DNA of 64,000 nt. Source: Amaurobius ferox. Taxonomy: Eukaryota; Arthropoda; Arachnida; Araneae; Amaurobiidae. The position numbers and the translations under genes were made by a program. How positions within the stretch are numbered: the stretch's first letter is position 1; each line of letters starts with the position of its first letter. Shown in pieces: positions 1-10,793 of this stretch. The notes under the pieces are model-generated. The model did not search any database. It was not told the DNA's origin and worked only from the letters and a program-made list of their open reading frames with translations. Location: assembly GCA_951213105.1 (NCBI GenBank), contig OX578136.1:72212730-72276729 (forward strand). The letters run 5' to 3'.

Positions 1-88
1 AATAAAATTGCATTGAAGTTGGAAAGTGTTTAATAATCAATGCTTTAAGCATGATTGATCTTTCTTGTTTATTTATTTACTCTGTTTG
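1..88 (+). repeat. R3 dispersed repeat, terminal fragment
   Basis: The opening bases match the terminal segments of two other copies, at about 41015-41085 and 55015-55085. All share a GGAAAGTG word, a run reading ATGATTGATCTTTC, and a TTGTT end. The copy is cut by the window edge, so its length is unknown. An inverted partner of the same end begins at 566. Confidence 0.6.
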
Positions 89-90
89 AG

Positions 91-565
91 TCAAATGCTA
101 AATAAATATAGTTCATCAAGTTAACTCATATAGTTTCCTAAAAAATTGCACTTTATTCATAGTTTATATCATATTTTTCTAAATTTCGCTTTATTTTATT
201 ATTAAACCAAGCTATATATTCTAACAGTCACTATAGTCATTAGTTTTTATAGATATTAACTATTAGCAATTTCAGCGCAACTGGGAAGCAAAATTATTTT
301 GAAATTTAGCTTAAGCAGATCGAGTGGGTCCATTGAGTAGAAGATACAACGTGAAACTTACATCAAAATCGGAAAAAGTGTGTCACTAAGATAGATAAAT
401 ATAAAGATTTGAAAAAGGGGGTCACCCCCTCCCCAACCAAAGAGAAAGTATAAGAGCCACAATATGGATAAAAAGGCAGATTTAATAAGGGAGGCCGCCG
501 CCTCCTTCCACAATCGTTTCTCTTTGTACCATGATGGCCCCTTCACCAAGAGTAAAAATTAAACT
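91..565. other. Unassigned AT-rich spacer with two GC-rich hairpins
   Basis: No gene is seen. The stretch lies between two oppositely oriented R3 ends. It carries two short GC-rich inverted repeats that stand out from the AT background: GGGGG-TCA-CCCCC near 417-429 and GGAGGC-CGCC-GCCTCC near 490-505. A 63-codon minus-strand frame here has no recognisable motif and is probably chance. Confidence 0.4.
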
Positions 566-1285
566 AGAAAGATCAATCATGCATAAAACATTGATTATGA
601 AACATTTTCCAACTGAAATGCGATTTTATTTAAACATCTCTAAAATACGATACATTCAGCGCTGATATATTTTAAATTATCACAGTACTACAATAATTTA
701 TTATATTTGAAAACAAAAAACTTCATCTAAGAAAATGAACTTTCTACAAATGACGTCATTGAAATATAAATCGTCCGGCTCTCTATGTAAAAGCATTGAA
801 TATTTCATCCATACAATTTTGTTCGAGACAAACAACACGACCGTTCTTCGTATACACCATAATTAAACATAAAACTCACAATCATGTGCAAATTCCTATA
901 ATATTCTAAATGGCATTGTTATTCAAAGATTTCTATTAAAATATTTAAATTTATGCTCCTAAAAAAAAATTAAGAATCGCGGTTCTTACTATACAAAATT
1001 ATCTTCCCAGGAAGATGTACCAAATACAATACCTTGGTTCCGTTTGTAAAAAAATTTTTAAAATATATGAAATTAAATAAATATATGACAAAATAAAAGT
1101 GCAGTCCCACAGACCGTCTCAACAACATACTAACATTTCATTGTAAGTCATTTTCACGGCAAAAAGTCATAATAAAAGTCATTTTTACGGCAGTTATCGT
1201 GTGAACGGACAGACAGACAGACAGAATGATCAAAGTCATAAGCACTTTTCAACTATGTTGGAAAGTGTCAAAAACCAAATCCCTG
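566..1285 (-). repeat. R3 dispersed repeat copy, interrupted by an R4 fragment
   Basis: The two outer parts of an R3 element are present. 566-815 matches one end, including the TGACGTCA palindrome at 751-758. 1105-1285 matches the other end, with an ACAGACCGTCT word, a (GACA)n tract at 1209-1224 and a TTTTCAACTATGTTGGAAAGTG tail. Complete copies lie at 31905-32905, 40115-41085 and 53915-55085. The middle of this copy, which in other copies holds the degenerate coding segment and the TCACGTGA palindrome, is missing and replaced by an R4-type fragment. Confidence 0.6.
816..1100 (+). repeat. R4 element fragment inside R3
   Basis: This stretch aligns with 5925-6150, near the 5' end of the R4 element. 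Shared features are a TTCTTCGTA word, CAATCATGTGCA, TATGCTCCTAA/TTGCTCCTAA and a following ACAAAATTATCTTC block. It lacks the R4 tail, so it is a truncated copy lying within the R3 copy. Confidence 0.5.
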
Positions 1286-1369
1286 TATGTAAATTCGCAA
1301 ATTCTGCTTTTCACATTTTAAGGGTATCTGGATCACGTGCAGGTGTCTGGGAATCTGCATAAAAAAAAT

Positions 1370-1920
1370 ACAGACATTTTGAAAAATCCGGTTGTTAGAA
1401 GATTTGAGAAATTTATCTGTCTCCCTTTCGAACCGAAACCCGGGATTCGAACTCTAATGTTTTGGTTGTAGAGATAGCTTTTTTTTAAAAAAAAAGAGGT
1501 TTTGTTCAATTATTTGAAAATATAATAATTTTTCGAATATTCGAAACAACATTGAACATCTACGGATCTATAGCTACACTTAAAAAAACCTCGAGCTTCT
1601 TGGCTATGTAGGGGCGTACCAAATTAATGATGCGATGTACCAAATTAATGAAGCGACTTACCAAATTAATGATGCCGCGTACCAAATTAATGCGTTTCAG
1701 CAGCTGTTCTGCGATTTTTAAATATGTTTAAGAAAAGTATCAACTCTTTCAGAAATCCGGATTTTTGAGAATTTTCGGAATTTATCTGGCTCCCCTTCAA
1801 ATCAAACACAATTCTAACTTTATTCAAAACTTTCTAACTTTATTTTTGGCTTAGAAGACAACTTTTTTCAAAAAAAATAGTTTTTACAAATATTTAAAAA
1901 TGTATTAAATTTTACAAATT
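1370..1920. repeat. Degenerate direct duplication
   Basis: 1375-1550 and 1740-1920 are diverged direct copies about 365 bp apart. Both contain GAAAAATCCGG or AGAAATCCGG, then TTTATCTG.CTCC, then a purine/pyrimidine-rich A and T run. The first copy includes ATTCGAACTC, resembling an inverted Pol III B box. No coding potential is seen. A 21-bp minisatellite lies between the copies. Confidence 0.45.
1612..1693. repeat. 21-bp minisatellite, about 4 units
   Basis: The word TACCAAATTAATG recurs at 1617, 1638, 1659 and 1680, giving an exact 21-bp period. The unit edges vary (GATGCGATG, GAAGCGACT, GATGCCGCG). Confidence 0.85.
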
Positions 1921-2190
1921 GTATCTTTATTTTTTATTTAACTGTTTTGGATTTGGTGCGTCGTTATTCAGGGAGAACGCCGAATCATAATCTGTCGTGG
2001 TGAATGACGTCGCGCGTCATGCTTGTTCTAAAGAAGAAGGTTAATTTCCTTCGATACCGGTTGACAACAATATTATTTACTATATGCTGCAGTTGTATGA
2101 AGACCTTTTATAGATATTTACTTTTATGTATATTTCATTTACCATGTCGAACGATCTGGTACTATTATTAGGGAGAAAGACAACTAACTG
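1921..2190. other. Unassigned spacer
   Basis: Mixed-composition sequence, locally less AT-rich around 1950-2030 (two CGTCG/GACGTC words). No repeat partner, RNA or coding signal was recognised. Confidence 0.3.
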
Positions 2191-2192
2191 TA

Positions 2193-2955
2193 CAGGGTGT
2201 CCCCAAAAGCGTGAATGCCGCTTTAATTCTTTAGCTGTTGGAGATAAGTGGGCAATGTAAATTGCAAAAATGTTGAAAGTAAGGTATGAAATAAGACTGC
2301 GTTAATGAAATAGTCCTCCCATTCATTTTCAAAAAGTTACACGTTTTAAATTTTTATACGACCCCCTTAGACAAATTTGGTCAATCAGAAAATTTTTATT
2401 TTTAATGCAACAAGATCATTAAAAAAACCGCATATATGTATCTTAAAAATTGAACGAGTTATATTTAATTGAAAATTGGACATTGTGAATGGAAACTGTA
2501 TATCAAATTAGAAATGTAAATTTGTGACATATCACAAAAAGATAAAACTGGGTGATATTACACATAGGATACCCAACCCCGTCGTGAGTACCACTGCTTT
2601 ATAGGATCTCTGTCTGTGTAATGCTTTATTTAGATGCATATGTGATAAAATATTTTGACCCATATTAACGTATTTTGGTCTAAATAATTTCATCATCTAT
2701 TTGTTTATGATCCCTATTTTCATTGATGAAAGTCTTTCACATGGTACGGAAAAGTGGCGTAAGTCAGATTTTTATTTTATCATAATTCAGTTGATTTTAA
2801 AGATACAGATATGCGGGTTTTTTTATTGAACTTGTTGAATTAAAAATGAAAAATTTCTGATTGACCAAATTTGTCTAAGGATTTAAAAATTTAAAACGTG
2901 TAACTTTTTGAAAATGAATGGGAGGACTATTTCATTAACGTAGTCTTATTTCCGA
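2193..2955. mobile_element. Mariner-type inverted-repeat element, one end missing
   Basis: The left end starts CAGGGTGTCCCCAAAAG directly after TA (2191-2192), the form expected for Tc1/mariner elements. The left arm, about 2193-2470, is repeated in inverse at 2776-2955, sharing ACACGTTTTAAATTT, TTCATTTTCAAAAAG and ATTTGGTCAATCAG words. The right arm stops at 2955, about 115 bp short of the expected terminus. That terminal piece is found alone at 47232-47345. The roughly 300 bp between the arms has no open frame, so this is a non-autonomous, MITE-like or internally deleted copy. Confidence 0.75.
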
Positions 2956-3090
2956 AGAAAGTATTGAAAATAGTCTCAGCCGAAGAAGAAATTCAAAACT
3001 TAGAGCCAATTATATTGCTATTTTCACAGTTATATCGCGAAAAATTTCATACACTCCTAAAATGCAGATGCTTTGCGCGAGGTGTAATTT

Positions 3091-3272
3091 CTTCCGAGAG
3101 GTTGTTATTAAGTTGAGGAGTATAGCCCCTGTGAATGCCGCCACCACTGGGTCACAGTCTAAATTACGTGGCACTTCCCAGACGTCTAAACTGATACCTT
3201 ACACCTTTGGGTAGGTCGAACGGTCTGGGTCGACGACAAAGAAGATTCTCTGTCCAGGTACAGCTAGTATAT
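3091..3272 (+). repeat. R5 short interspersed repeat
   Basis: The first of three copies in the window, with others at 41306-41505 (+) and 36981-37115 (-). Shared features are a CTTCCGAGAGGTTG start, a GACCCAGTG/ACTGGGT..C block, GTCTAAATT, GGCACTTCC, a TACCTTACACCTTT core and GGTAGGTCG. The plus-strand copies both end near GCTAGTATAT. The length (about 180-200 bp) and dispersion suggest a SINE-like element, but no clear Pol III A and B boxes were identified. Confidence 0.6.
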
Positions 3273-3970
3273 TTTTATTATTATACGCAAAATGAATTAA
3301 ATGTCTGCTAAATGAATCAGAAGCCACATTACAGATGCAGTACTAAAATTAAACCCCAAATGTTAGATTATTATGTTTATATAAAATATTGCTCTCTATC
3401 AAATATGTTTTCAGTTGCTTTTATTTTGTCGTTTCAAATATAATTAAAGAACTGAGATAACAATGCAAACGGAAGATATTCAATTAATGTTATCAACTAA
3501 CTTGCGTCCGAATCTCATCAGTTCTCTGCTTAATCTAATTTATTCGCCTGTATGTCAGGGACACTGTAAACAAATGTATTTTTTCAGCTGTGTTTCTACG
3601 GTTATTTTGCTCTTTAGAGAAGATTAATTTAATTTTTTTGTAGGTGTTTCGGTTTATAATTATCAGATGTGATAATCTGCCGATCACATATGCTTTACAG
3701 ATAAATATGCTGCAAATATTATAAATTCAAGTTGAGAAATGGCTTTGGAAGCTCATCTTGTTAAAAGATATGGTATGTTTAGGGTGGTATGTTTATTATG
3801 ATGGCATGTTTAGAATGATATATATTATTTATGGTGTGTTTAGAGGATGGTGTTGAATAGAAAATGACGTTTTCTGATTACATTGGAAAAAATGAACGAG
3901 TTAAAAAATCCTATGCAAGCAGCATATGACTTACCCTACAGACCCAAATGCATTTTATCTTCCTTTTATT
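3273..3970. other. Unassigned AT-rich spacer
   Basis: No gene or RNA is seen. A degenerate tandem motif GTATGTTTAG / GGCATGTTTAG / GTGTGTTTAG recurs at about 3773-3848 with irregular spacing. The rest shows nothing I can name. Confidence 0.3.
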
Positions 3971-3984
3971 CATCATTAAATTTT

Positions 3985-4112
3985 TAATTTGTAAAGAACC
4001 GTGCCGCCCCATCCAGGAGTCGAACCCTGGATCTCCCAACTGGCCAGCCGATGCTCTACAGTTGGGCTACTGTGACGAAATTGCAAGCCCTTATCGTCTA
4101 AGTGGACACTGC
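3985..4112 (-). repeat. tRNA-like SINE head (first of a pair)
   Basis: Read on the minus strand this has an A-box-like word (TAGCCCAACTGTAGAGCA) followed about 30 nt later by a B-box-like T arm (CCAGGGTTCGACTCCTGG). The acceptor arms do not pair and the anticodon arm is irregular, so this is a tRNA-derived repeat head and not a tRNA gene. A second module of the same type sits 382 bp away (4365-4475). Two more form a similar pair at 39.0-39.45 kb. Confidence 0.65.
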
Positions 4113-4364
4113 ATTCTCCACCTTCTTATATCAGATTGACGAGAAACTAACGATCTGACTAACCACCTCCTGCTATTTTACCATAGATTAGCCTCCTTCT
4201 ACTACTGTTTTTACCTAAGTTAGTATCCTATGTAGTCGTTATCCTCCTAATTTTTTAAATCGACGCTTCATATCCCAGAGTTCACTGAATCCGTGTTAGT
4301 CATACTGGGGTGACTTTCAGACCTCCGATATCTTTCCACTAACCTACAGGGCTGATTTGTTCGG

Positions 4365-4475
4365 GCGTCATTGTGGAGAGCCTTGCTGCCCGAACCGGGA
4401 ATCGAACCCTGGATCTCCGAACTGGCCAGCCAACGCTCAACAATTGAGCTACTGGAACGAAATTGCAAGTGCTTA
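4365..4475 (-). repeat. tRNA-like SINE head (second of a pair)
   Basis: The minus-strand reading gives TAGCTCAATTGTTGAGCG (A-box-like) and CCAGGGTTCGATTCCCGG (a near-perfect T arm and B box). The sequence between this and the first module (about 4113-4364) has recognisable partners at 39101-39340, including the TTTTACC..AAGTTAG and GGTCTGAAAG-type words read in inverse. The whole 3985-4475 block is therefore a composite repeat present at least twice. Confidence 0.65.
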
Positions 4476-4494
4476 TAGTCGACGTGGACTCTGC

Positions 4495-5790
4495 AAATTG
4501 CACAAAATAAAACAGATAATTATTTGGAATTGCACTGAATTTGAAATTATATTTCAATTTTCGTTTTCATTTGATGACTGAATGCATTTTCAAAGCCGAC
4601 GTGGCAAAAATATGAAAAAACTAAAATGTTTTGACAATGGTTAATCCTAGAGTTATGGGATTGGTCTTAATCTTTTCATCGTCAAAAATACGTATAAACC
4701 AAGAATTTAATTGACTACACATAGCCTTTCATTTTGATTTTGACAATTTTTACGGGCCATTTCTCATAAAAGATAGGTTCTGTCTTTCCGAATCATACCC
4801 AAATCTAATCAGCACCACGGTAACCGACAAGTGTCTAATCTACCAAATAATGTGAAATTTTGCCATTTAGAATATCAGCTAGTGTGGATACATGCGATTT
4901 TTGCGGGCCATTTCACGAATATAGAGAGGTTACTTTTTTTTTCCGAATCGTACAACATTCTAATCAGCGCCAGGATAACAGACAAGGGTGTCATCAACCA
5001 CATTCCACTAAATTTTGAGAATTAGTTTTTGAACTGAAGTGTATACATGTATTACACAGACAGGCAGACACTCAAGCACAGACGTCAGGCTAAAAATGTT
5101 TTTTTTTCGGGTTCCATAATGCTCAAAAGATGTAGTTACGTCGAAAACTCGAAGTACGATTTTTGACACAATGACAAAAATCTGATGTGAGTAAGTAGCA
5201 CGTGAATTTCCCTGCATACTCCTATTCGCGTTCTCTTTATTTCTTCAATAATTTATTAAATTGAGTTTAATTGCACAAAATAACACCCATAATTATTTTA
5301 AATTATACACAAATTGTACATTTAATTCAATTTTTGTGTTTCGATTTGAATTAGTCTCCTCATTTATTTCTTAAATAATTCATTAAATTGAATATAATTG
5401 TACAAAATAACACGCATAATTATCTGAATTTACACTGGATTTGTACATTTAACGCAATTTTAGTTTTTCTTTATTAACTGGACGTATTTTTGAAGGTGGC
5501 ATAGCGAGAATGCGAAAAAACTAAAATATCTCGAGAACGGCTAGCCTTAGAGTAATGTGGTTGGTCTTATTATTTACATTGTCTAAAATCAAGAGGTCCG
5601 AAATAGACTCATAGTCACATTCTCTTTATTTCTTCAACAATTCATTAAATTGAGTTTAATTGCGCCAAGTAACAACCATAATTATTTTAAATTACATTGA
5701 ATTTGCATTTTTGAATTCAATTTTCGTTCTTATTTCGTAACTAGATTTATTTTCAAAGGTGGGGTAGCAAAAATGTGAAAAAATAAAGTA
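4495..5790 (+). repeat. R2 repeat family, tandem partial copies
   Basis: Three diverged copies of one module (4495-4740, 5225-5580, 5605-5912) share ATTAAATTGAGTTTAATTG, CACAAAATAAC, a GCAAAAATATGAAAAAA block and TCTCGAGAACGG-like words. 4741-5090 contains two roughly 140-bp subunits with GGGCCATTTC, CCGAATC.TAC, CTAATCAGC.CC and ACAGACAGGCAGACA. Minus-strand relatives lie at 52090-52580 and around 56030-56262 plus 58131-58460. There is no coding potential. The family is AT-rich and probably non-autonomous; its class is unknown. Confidence 0.55.
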
Positions 5791-5912
5791 TCTCCAGAAA
5801 GAGTAGTCCTAGTGTAATGCGGTTGATCATACTATTTTTATAGTCAATAATTACCTATAAAACACTCGTTTAATTGATATATTTGAGATACCTAGATTTT
5901 TATTTTAGACTA

Positions 5913-7318
5913 GCAACATACCCATTCTTCGTACGGAGTATATAATATACAGAAATTTATAATTCGCAATCATGTGCATATTCTGTTAAAATATTAAATT
6001 TATTGCTCCTAAAGAGAAGTTTAAGAATATATGTTCTCACTATGCAAAATTATCTTCACGGACAGATCTGAAGAATAAAACATCCTGACTCCTTTTGTGA
6101 GCAAATTTACAAAAAAAAGGAATTGAATCAATATATGCAACCCCGTACTACTTATAGTGTCGCAGATTAGAAAATATGCCAGTGTGTTAGTAGAAGATTA
6201 CCCATATTACAATATCAGTCTCAAAAATCTTTCCCAAAATAAAAGAGATGACGTAATAAATTGAAAATATCAATAATCCCCGTACTCTTTATACCAGAAG
6301 GTCATAATCGATTCCAATATATGTCAATATGTATCAAAACATATGCCAATATACCTGCACTACTTATATTCTCGTAGATTAGAAGATATACCCGTATATT
6401 TGTAGAAGATTACTCGTAAAACTTACAATATATGAGTTTAAACAAATTTTGTCATAATAAAACAATTGCATAATAACTTGGAAATATCAATAATCCCTGA
6501 ATCAATAATTCCCGAAAATATCACTAATAATAACGTTTAAACCTGAAGACCGTAACTGATATTATCCAGTCGAAAATGCTATAAGAAAAATCAAACCGTT
6601 CTTTTCTAAAATATATTTTTATATCCATTGATTTATTATACAAATCGAAAAAATAATAATTAAAATTAACAGACAAATCTAATTTAATTGCGTTTCTGAG
6701 CAACATGATATAAGATAGAATCTTCCTCATAAACTGTGAAATTAAATAACCAATTTGATTTTTTTATACTTTTCATTGTTCTGTAAAAGCTTGTGAGAAA
6801 TAGACCATGGAGATAGATTTCCCATTTAAATCATGTTTCAAACAATTCATGTTTTCAGACAGTGACTAATTAGCGCAAAAAATCTTCCATCTAACTCAGA
6901 GATAAAGTTTTAATTCCCTTTGAAGCGATTTTCAAGCATTTCGTTTGGATAAACCACGGAGTTAGATAGTAGAACTCCTAGGAAAAAGTTTCGTTTTTCA
7001 TTAATAGCTCGACAACCCCTGGTCTTAGATACTCGAAATTTGGGCTAAATTTATGAAGGGCTATTTCAAGGCTATCCAAAAAATCTAATTCGGTCCAGCC
7101 GTTCTATGAGACAATCGATTATGAGACAAACAAAAATTTCGTTTTATACTAATGTCTCGAGAACCACTGATCGTAGAAACTCCAAACATAGACTAAATTT
7201 TAAGTGGGACTATTTTCAGGTTGCCCACAAAATTTCATCAAATTCGGTTCAGCCGTTCTCCCGTGATGACGGGACAAACAGACAGACAGACAGATTTTTC
7301 AATTTTATTTATATAGAT
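5913..7318 (+). mobile_element. R4 element inserted in R2 (ACTAGC start, GACAGACAGACAGA tail)
   Basis: The element begins ACTAGCAACATACCCATTC and ends with CAGCCGTTC, (GACA)n at 7279-7292 and an ATTTATATAGATT tail. Many arthropod non-LTR-derived short elements have this start and end style, so a retroposon is likely, though no reverse transcriptase is present. Internally, 6145-6290 and 6353-6510 are direct repeats, and two roughly 130-bp modules ending in TTCGGT.CAGCCGTTC occur at about 7000-7110 and 7130-7260. R2 sequence stops at about 5912 and resumes after 7318, so the element looks inserted into an older R2 copy. A second start-like fragment is at 14819. Confidence 0.55.
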
Positions 7319-7425
7319 TTTGCAAAAAAACTTTTTACCACTTTGCAAAAAACACCTTTTTACCACTTTGCAAAAAACACCTTTTTACCACTTTGCGAAA
7401 AACACCTTTTTACCACTTTGCAAAT
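7319..7425. repeat. 25-bp minisatellite, about 4 units
   Basis: ACCACTTTGC recurs at 7337, 7362, 7387 and 7412, an exact 25-bp period. The unit reads roughly ACCACTTTGCAAAAAACACC plus TTTTT. It lies at the junction where R2 sequence resumes after the R4 insertion. The 119-codon frame spanning it is a by-product. Confidence 0.85.
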
Positions 7426-7722
7426 AAAAGGCAGGTTCTTTTCTCCGAATCGTACCAAAATTTAATCAGCACCAGGGTATCTCAGAAGTCACTTAACTAC
7501 CAAATTTTATAAAATTCGGTCGGTTAGTTTTTCAGCTAGAGTGGACGCAGGCAATTTTTGCGGGTCATTTCGCAAAACAGGCAGGTTCTTTTATCTAGAA
7601 TGGTAACAAAATCTAATCAGAACCAGGGTCACCCACAAGAGAGTTAGTTACCTACAAAATTTATGAAAATCGGTCAATGTGTTTTCAGTTAGACGGGATA
7701 CATACATTTCACAGAGAGACAG

Positions 7723-7767
<45 letters not shown>

Positions 7768-7890
7768 GACTTCAGGCTAAAATTAATTATTCTCTAAAAT
7801 TAGTTAGGTAATTTTCCTATACATTACCATGTATTGCAGTAATAATTCCGCTATACTTTCCCATGTATTGTAGGGAAAGTAATACCAGAT
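7426..7890 (+). repeat. R2 repeat, distal part with (CA)n and terminal hairpin
   Basis: Two roughly 120-bp subunits (7430-7545 and 7548-7690) carry CGAATCGTACC/GAATGGTAACA, AATCTAATCAG..CCAGGG and a GGCAGGTTCTTTT start. They are followed by a (CA)n tract and then by a palindromic end containing CATTACCATGTATTG, TACTTTCCCATG and GGGAAAGTAA. A similar hairpin terminates the R1 and R2 copies elsewhere (43085-43110, 50035-50080, 56045-56085). Confidence 0.5.
7728..7762. repeat. (CA)n microsatellite
   Basis: About 17 consecutive CA/AC dinucleotides within the distal R2 segment. Confidence 0.95.
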
Positions 7891-9149
7891 ATTTACGGCA
7901 AACAATCTGAAAATGATGTTTTTCGTGTTAATTAAAATATGTTTTTTAAAATTATTTGCTGACAATATATGGAACTACTTTCTCTACAATGCATGCTAAT
8001 GCATTGGAAAAGAACATTAAACTAATTTCAATTTCTCATTCCTACATTTATCTGGTATAACAATTTATTGGGAAAGTTAGGATTACACTACTGATGCAGA
8101 TTGCAGTAGTATCTATGGTGGAGTAAAATTGACATAAAAACAACACCACTGCTTACCAATAGTGTCCCCCAGTTGACCCTGAAGATGGTGTAGTGGGATT
8201 TGAAAAGATCAAAGTGCATTGCGTATACACTAAAGAACCTGTCGATTTGTGGCCACTAACACATTTATTTAAATACACAAAATCATCAACATTAATAATA
8301 ATACTACGAATATAATACAATTAAAAGTACCAGGCTTGACCTCAGGGATGTACGGGATAGTTGTAATAATTCCTACTTCGAATTTTCATTAATTAAAATC
8401 CTATCTGCCAATTAAGGGAAAATTCCCAAAGCTTAGAATTACACTCACACTTTGATTCCGATTAACACACAAATACATTACATCACAATCGAAACTTAAA
8501 GGACACAATACCTCCATACAGATGAAAGGATAGTAATCCCAAAGATAGATCCTTCGCATAGTGAAAAGGACTTGGGTATTCGAGAGATACACAGTTCATT
8601 GGTTACACGGTTTCTTACGAGATATCGCTACAATCTGGATTCCGTCACGGATTATCGCGGTGTTAGGGATAACAGCACACAATCTTCTCCACCGCCCAAT
8701 TGCCGGTTGATCCAGCGACACCTGGAGGTTCAGGAACTGCGTGCAGGTCAGTGTCAGATGGGTCGCAATAAACTTTGCGGTATCTTGCCTCAGACATGCC
8801 TCACCGATGACGGTTGACGCACTCAGCTGAGGTCCTTCCCGGCCACTCAAATTCCTGCTGTAAGTCTTAGGGATAGCCTAGTGGTCTGGGCCTTCAACAC
8901 TCAGCTGAGGTTTGCTGTACACTGCGTAGGAGCCCAGGATCAGTGCCCAGTAAACGCTCAATCCGCGTACTCGTCCGTGAAGTGAGATAAACACTGAGCT
9001 GTCGTTTACCATCCTTGCAGTCGACACAGTTGGCACGGCTTAAATGCAGTTGATAGAGTCCAAAGGGTAGTCCGTCTATTTTCTACGCCGTCTATTTTCA
9101 GAGCTGTGTGGTACTGCGTAGCAAAAGTTGGAAGTACCCGCTTCTTCGA
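7891..9149. other. Unassigned, with a GC-richer TE-like block
   Basis: 7891-8220 shows nothing recognisable. 8220-9149 is markedly richer in G+C than its surroundings and complex. It contains AATAAATGTGTTAG on the minus strand (a polyadenylation-signal-like word near 8262) and two CAACACTCAGCTGAGG/CGCACTCAGCTGAGG repeats near 8817 and 8895. Overlapping frames of 81-84 codons run on both strands at 8572-8850, and neither has a recognisable domain. The composition suggests a degraded retroelement, but this is not proven. Confidence 0.35.
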
Positions 9150-9961
9150 TGGTCGTTATAGTCCGATGAATGCAGAACTCGGTCTGGTTCTGCGCTAGCT
9201 CTCTTTGGCTTAAAGCAGCCATAAACTTAATTTGCTGAATGGTTGCGCCTGACTACGAGCTACACTTGAGTGTAAGTTCTCGCAGCAGTGTACATAATGC
9301 ATTGATTCTGTGCTGTATGTATAGGACTGCCGCTAGAAAGAGACAGAGGACACCATGACTAAAAATTCATCAAAATGCATATCGGATTGGGCTTCAAAAA
9401 CAAGTGTACACACACTTGGAGACCTACTCTAACGAGATCAGAAAGGAGTCTGATTTTACATTTTTAAACGAGTCCCATCAGATGTTTAAGAGGGAGGAAC
9501 AAAATTTTGGTGGAAGTCACCTCGTCATCTCATTAATTATTTCACTTATGTGTGAGGAGAGATCGGTTCAAATTCCTACCAAATTATTGGATTGCGTAGT
9601 GAAGCTCATTTTCTATGCGTCCCAATAGAAATTGATGACCGGAGGGAATCCCGCAGCCGAGAGGGCGCCAGTGGCTAACACTTGACAGGGGCTATAACTT
9701 TCGAGAGAATTGTAGTTTCCAAATTGACATTTGCTACGATATACATTTTTCCGAAATTTACAACTTCTGTCTTGTGACATTCAAACCATGGCGCCAAACT
9801 GCCCTATCTCGTCTGTGAGGAGCATCATAACAATAACTCACCATACATATAGCTTACATTCAGTAATTACTACTCCCCCGTCTTTCATTCCTGGGGCTAA
9901 CCCGGGACAATGAACAATAATTGCATTATGTGCAAATAGGTTATGCTTCATAACATATTCA
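9150..9961 (+). repeat. Direct repeat block, copy 1 (possible LTR plus leader)
   Basis: This block and 11163-12001 are direct copies that I estimate by eye at about 80% identical. Both begin TGGTCGT.A.AG.CCGATG and end near TATTCA. Both contain CATGGCGCC(A/G)AACTG.CC (here 9787-9803). TGGCGCC-GAAC resembles retroviral or Gypsy-type primer binding sites and directly follows a CA dinucleotide. Common landmarks are TTGCTGAATGGTTGCGCC, AGAAATTGATGACCGGAGG and TTGCATTATGTGCAAATA. No target-site duplication, polypurine tract or pol gene was found. Confidence 0.5.
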
Positions 9962-10232
9962 CCCTCACCACCAGGGGAAAATAAGTCAAGCTAGGTTTAC
10001 ATGACACACTATAGAAAAGGGTTACGTATATTTTCTGTGATACTTTACATACTGTCTGAAATCGTTGTTGTAACACCAAAAATTATTCGTTTATCAATTT
10101 ACAATTCCTCAGAGTTTGTGCTCTGCTTCAAGTAACTGCATCATCACTATATAGTTATACACATTAATTCAAATCAATTATATGGTTTTCATGGTTGAAA
10201 TATCTCATACAATCACCAGTGAGACTAACAGT

Positions 10233-10236
<4 letters not shown>

Positions 10237-10282
<46 letters not shown>
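10237..10282. repeat. (TA)n microsatellite
   Basis: Uninterrupted AT dinucleotides for about 45 bp. Confidence 0.95.
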
Positions 10283-10284
<2 letters not shown>

Positions 10285-10793
10285 AAAAGGTTTCAAGGTC
10301 CAATGAAAGTAAAGTGAGAAGCTGTAACTCGAAAAACCTAACTTTCAACCTAAGTATAAAACAGCAAATCTTCACGCAAATGGAAAAAAAATACAAATTT
10401 CGTATCATCAAGTCTAAGAAAAATATCAAAAAACAAAGGTATGAAATCGATAAAAGAAAAACAGATGAAATTCAAGCACAGACGCTATACACGTCGACAA
10501 GGCTCTAAGCCTAAATCAGGATTTATTCACTTCTTCAAAACTCGTTTTCAAGTCCAAGTGTCTTATAGAAGCAAATACAAAAATGTATGTTTCTGAAGAA
10601 ATAGATAGATTATATCTATAAACTATTTCTACTTGGACTATATACATAAAGAAGAAAAAATAATAGAAAAAAAGGATACCTTTTAGGAGGAATCTAACTG
10701 ATCTAGGAATCTAACTGATAGGAATCTAACTGAAAAAATGCACGAACCTATCGAGCACGAAAACACAGAAAGAAGTGACAAGTGTTGCCATAC

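Noticed and set aside
3985..4475. Genuine tRNA genes
   Set aside because: A- and B-box words are present, but the acceptor stems do not pair and the same arrangement recurs at 39 kb with decay, so they are tRNA-derived repeats.
7106..7465. 119-codon frame as a gene
   Set aside because: It spans the R4 tail, a (GACA)n tract and the 25-bp minisatellite, so it is composed of repeats.
8572..8850. Overlapping 81- and 84-codon frames on opposite strands as a gene
   Set aside because: The two frames mirror each other, there is no recognised domain, and the GC-richer composition explains the lack of stops.
10182..10508. 108-codon frame as a gene
   Set aside because: It begins before and runs through a (TA)n tract and continues in an A-rich stretch, with no motif.
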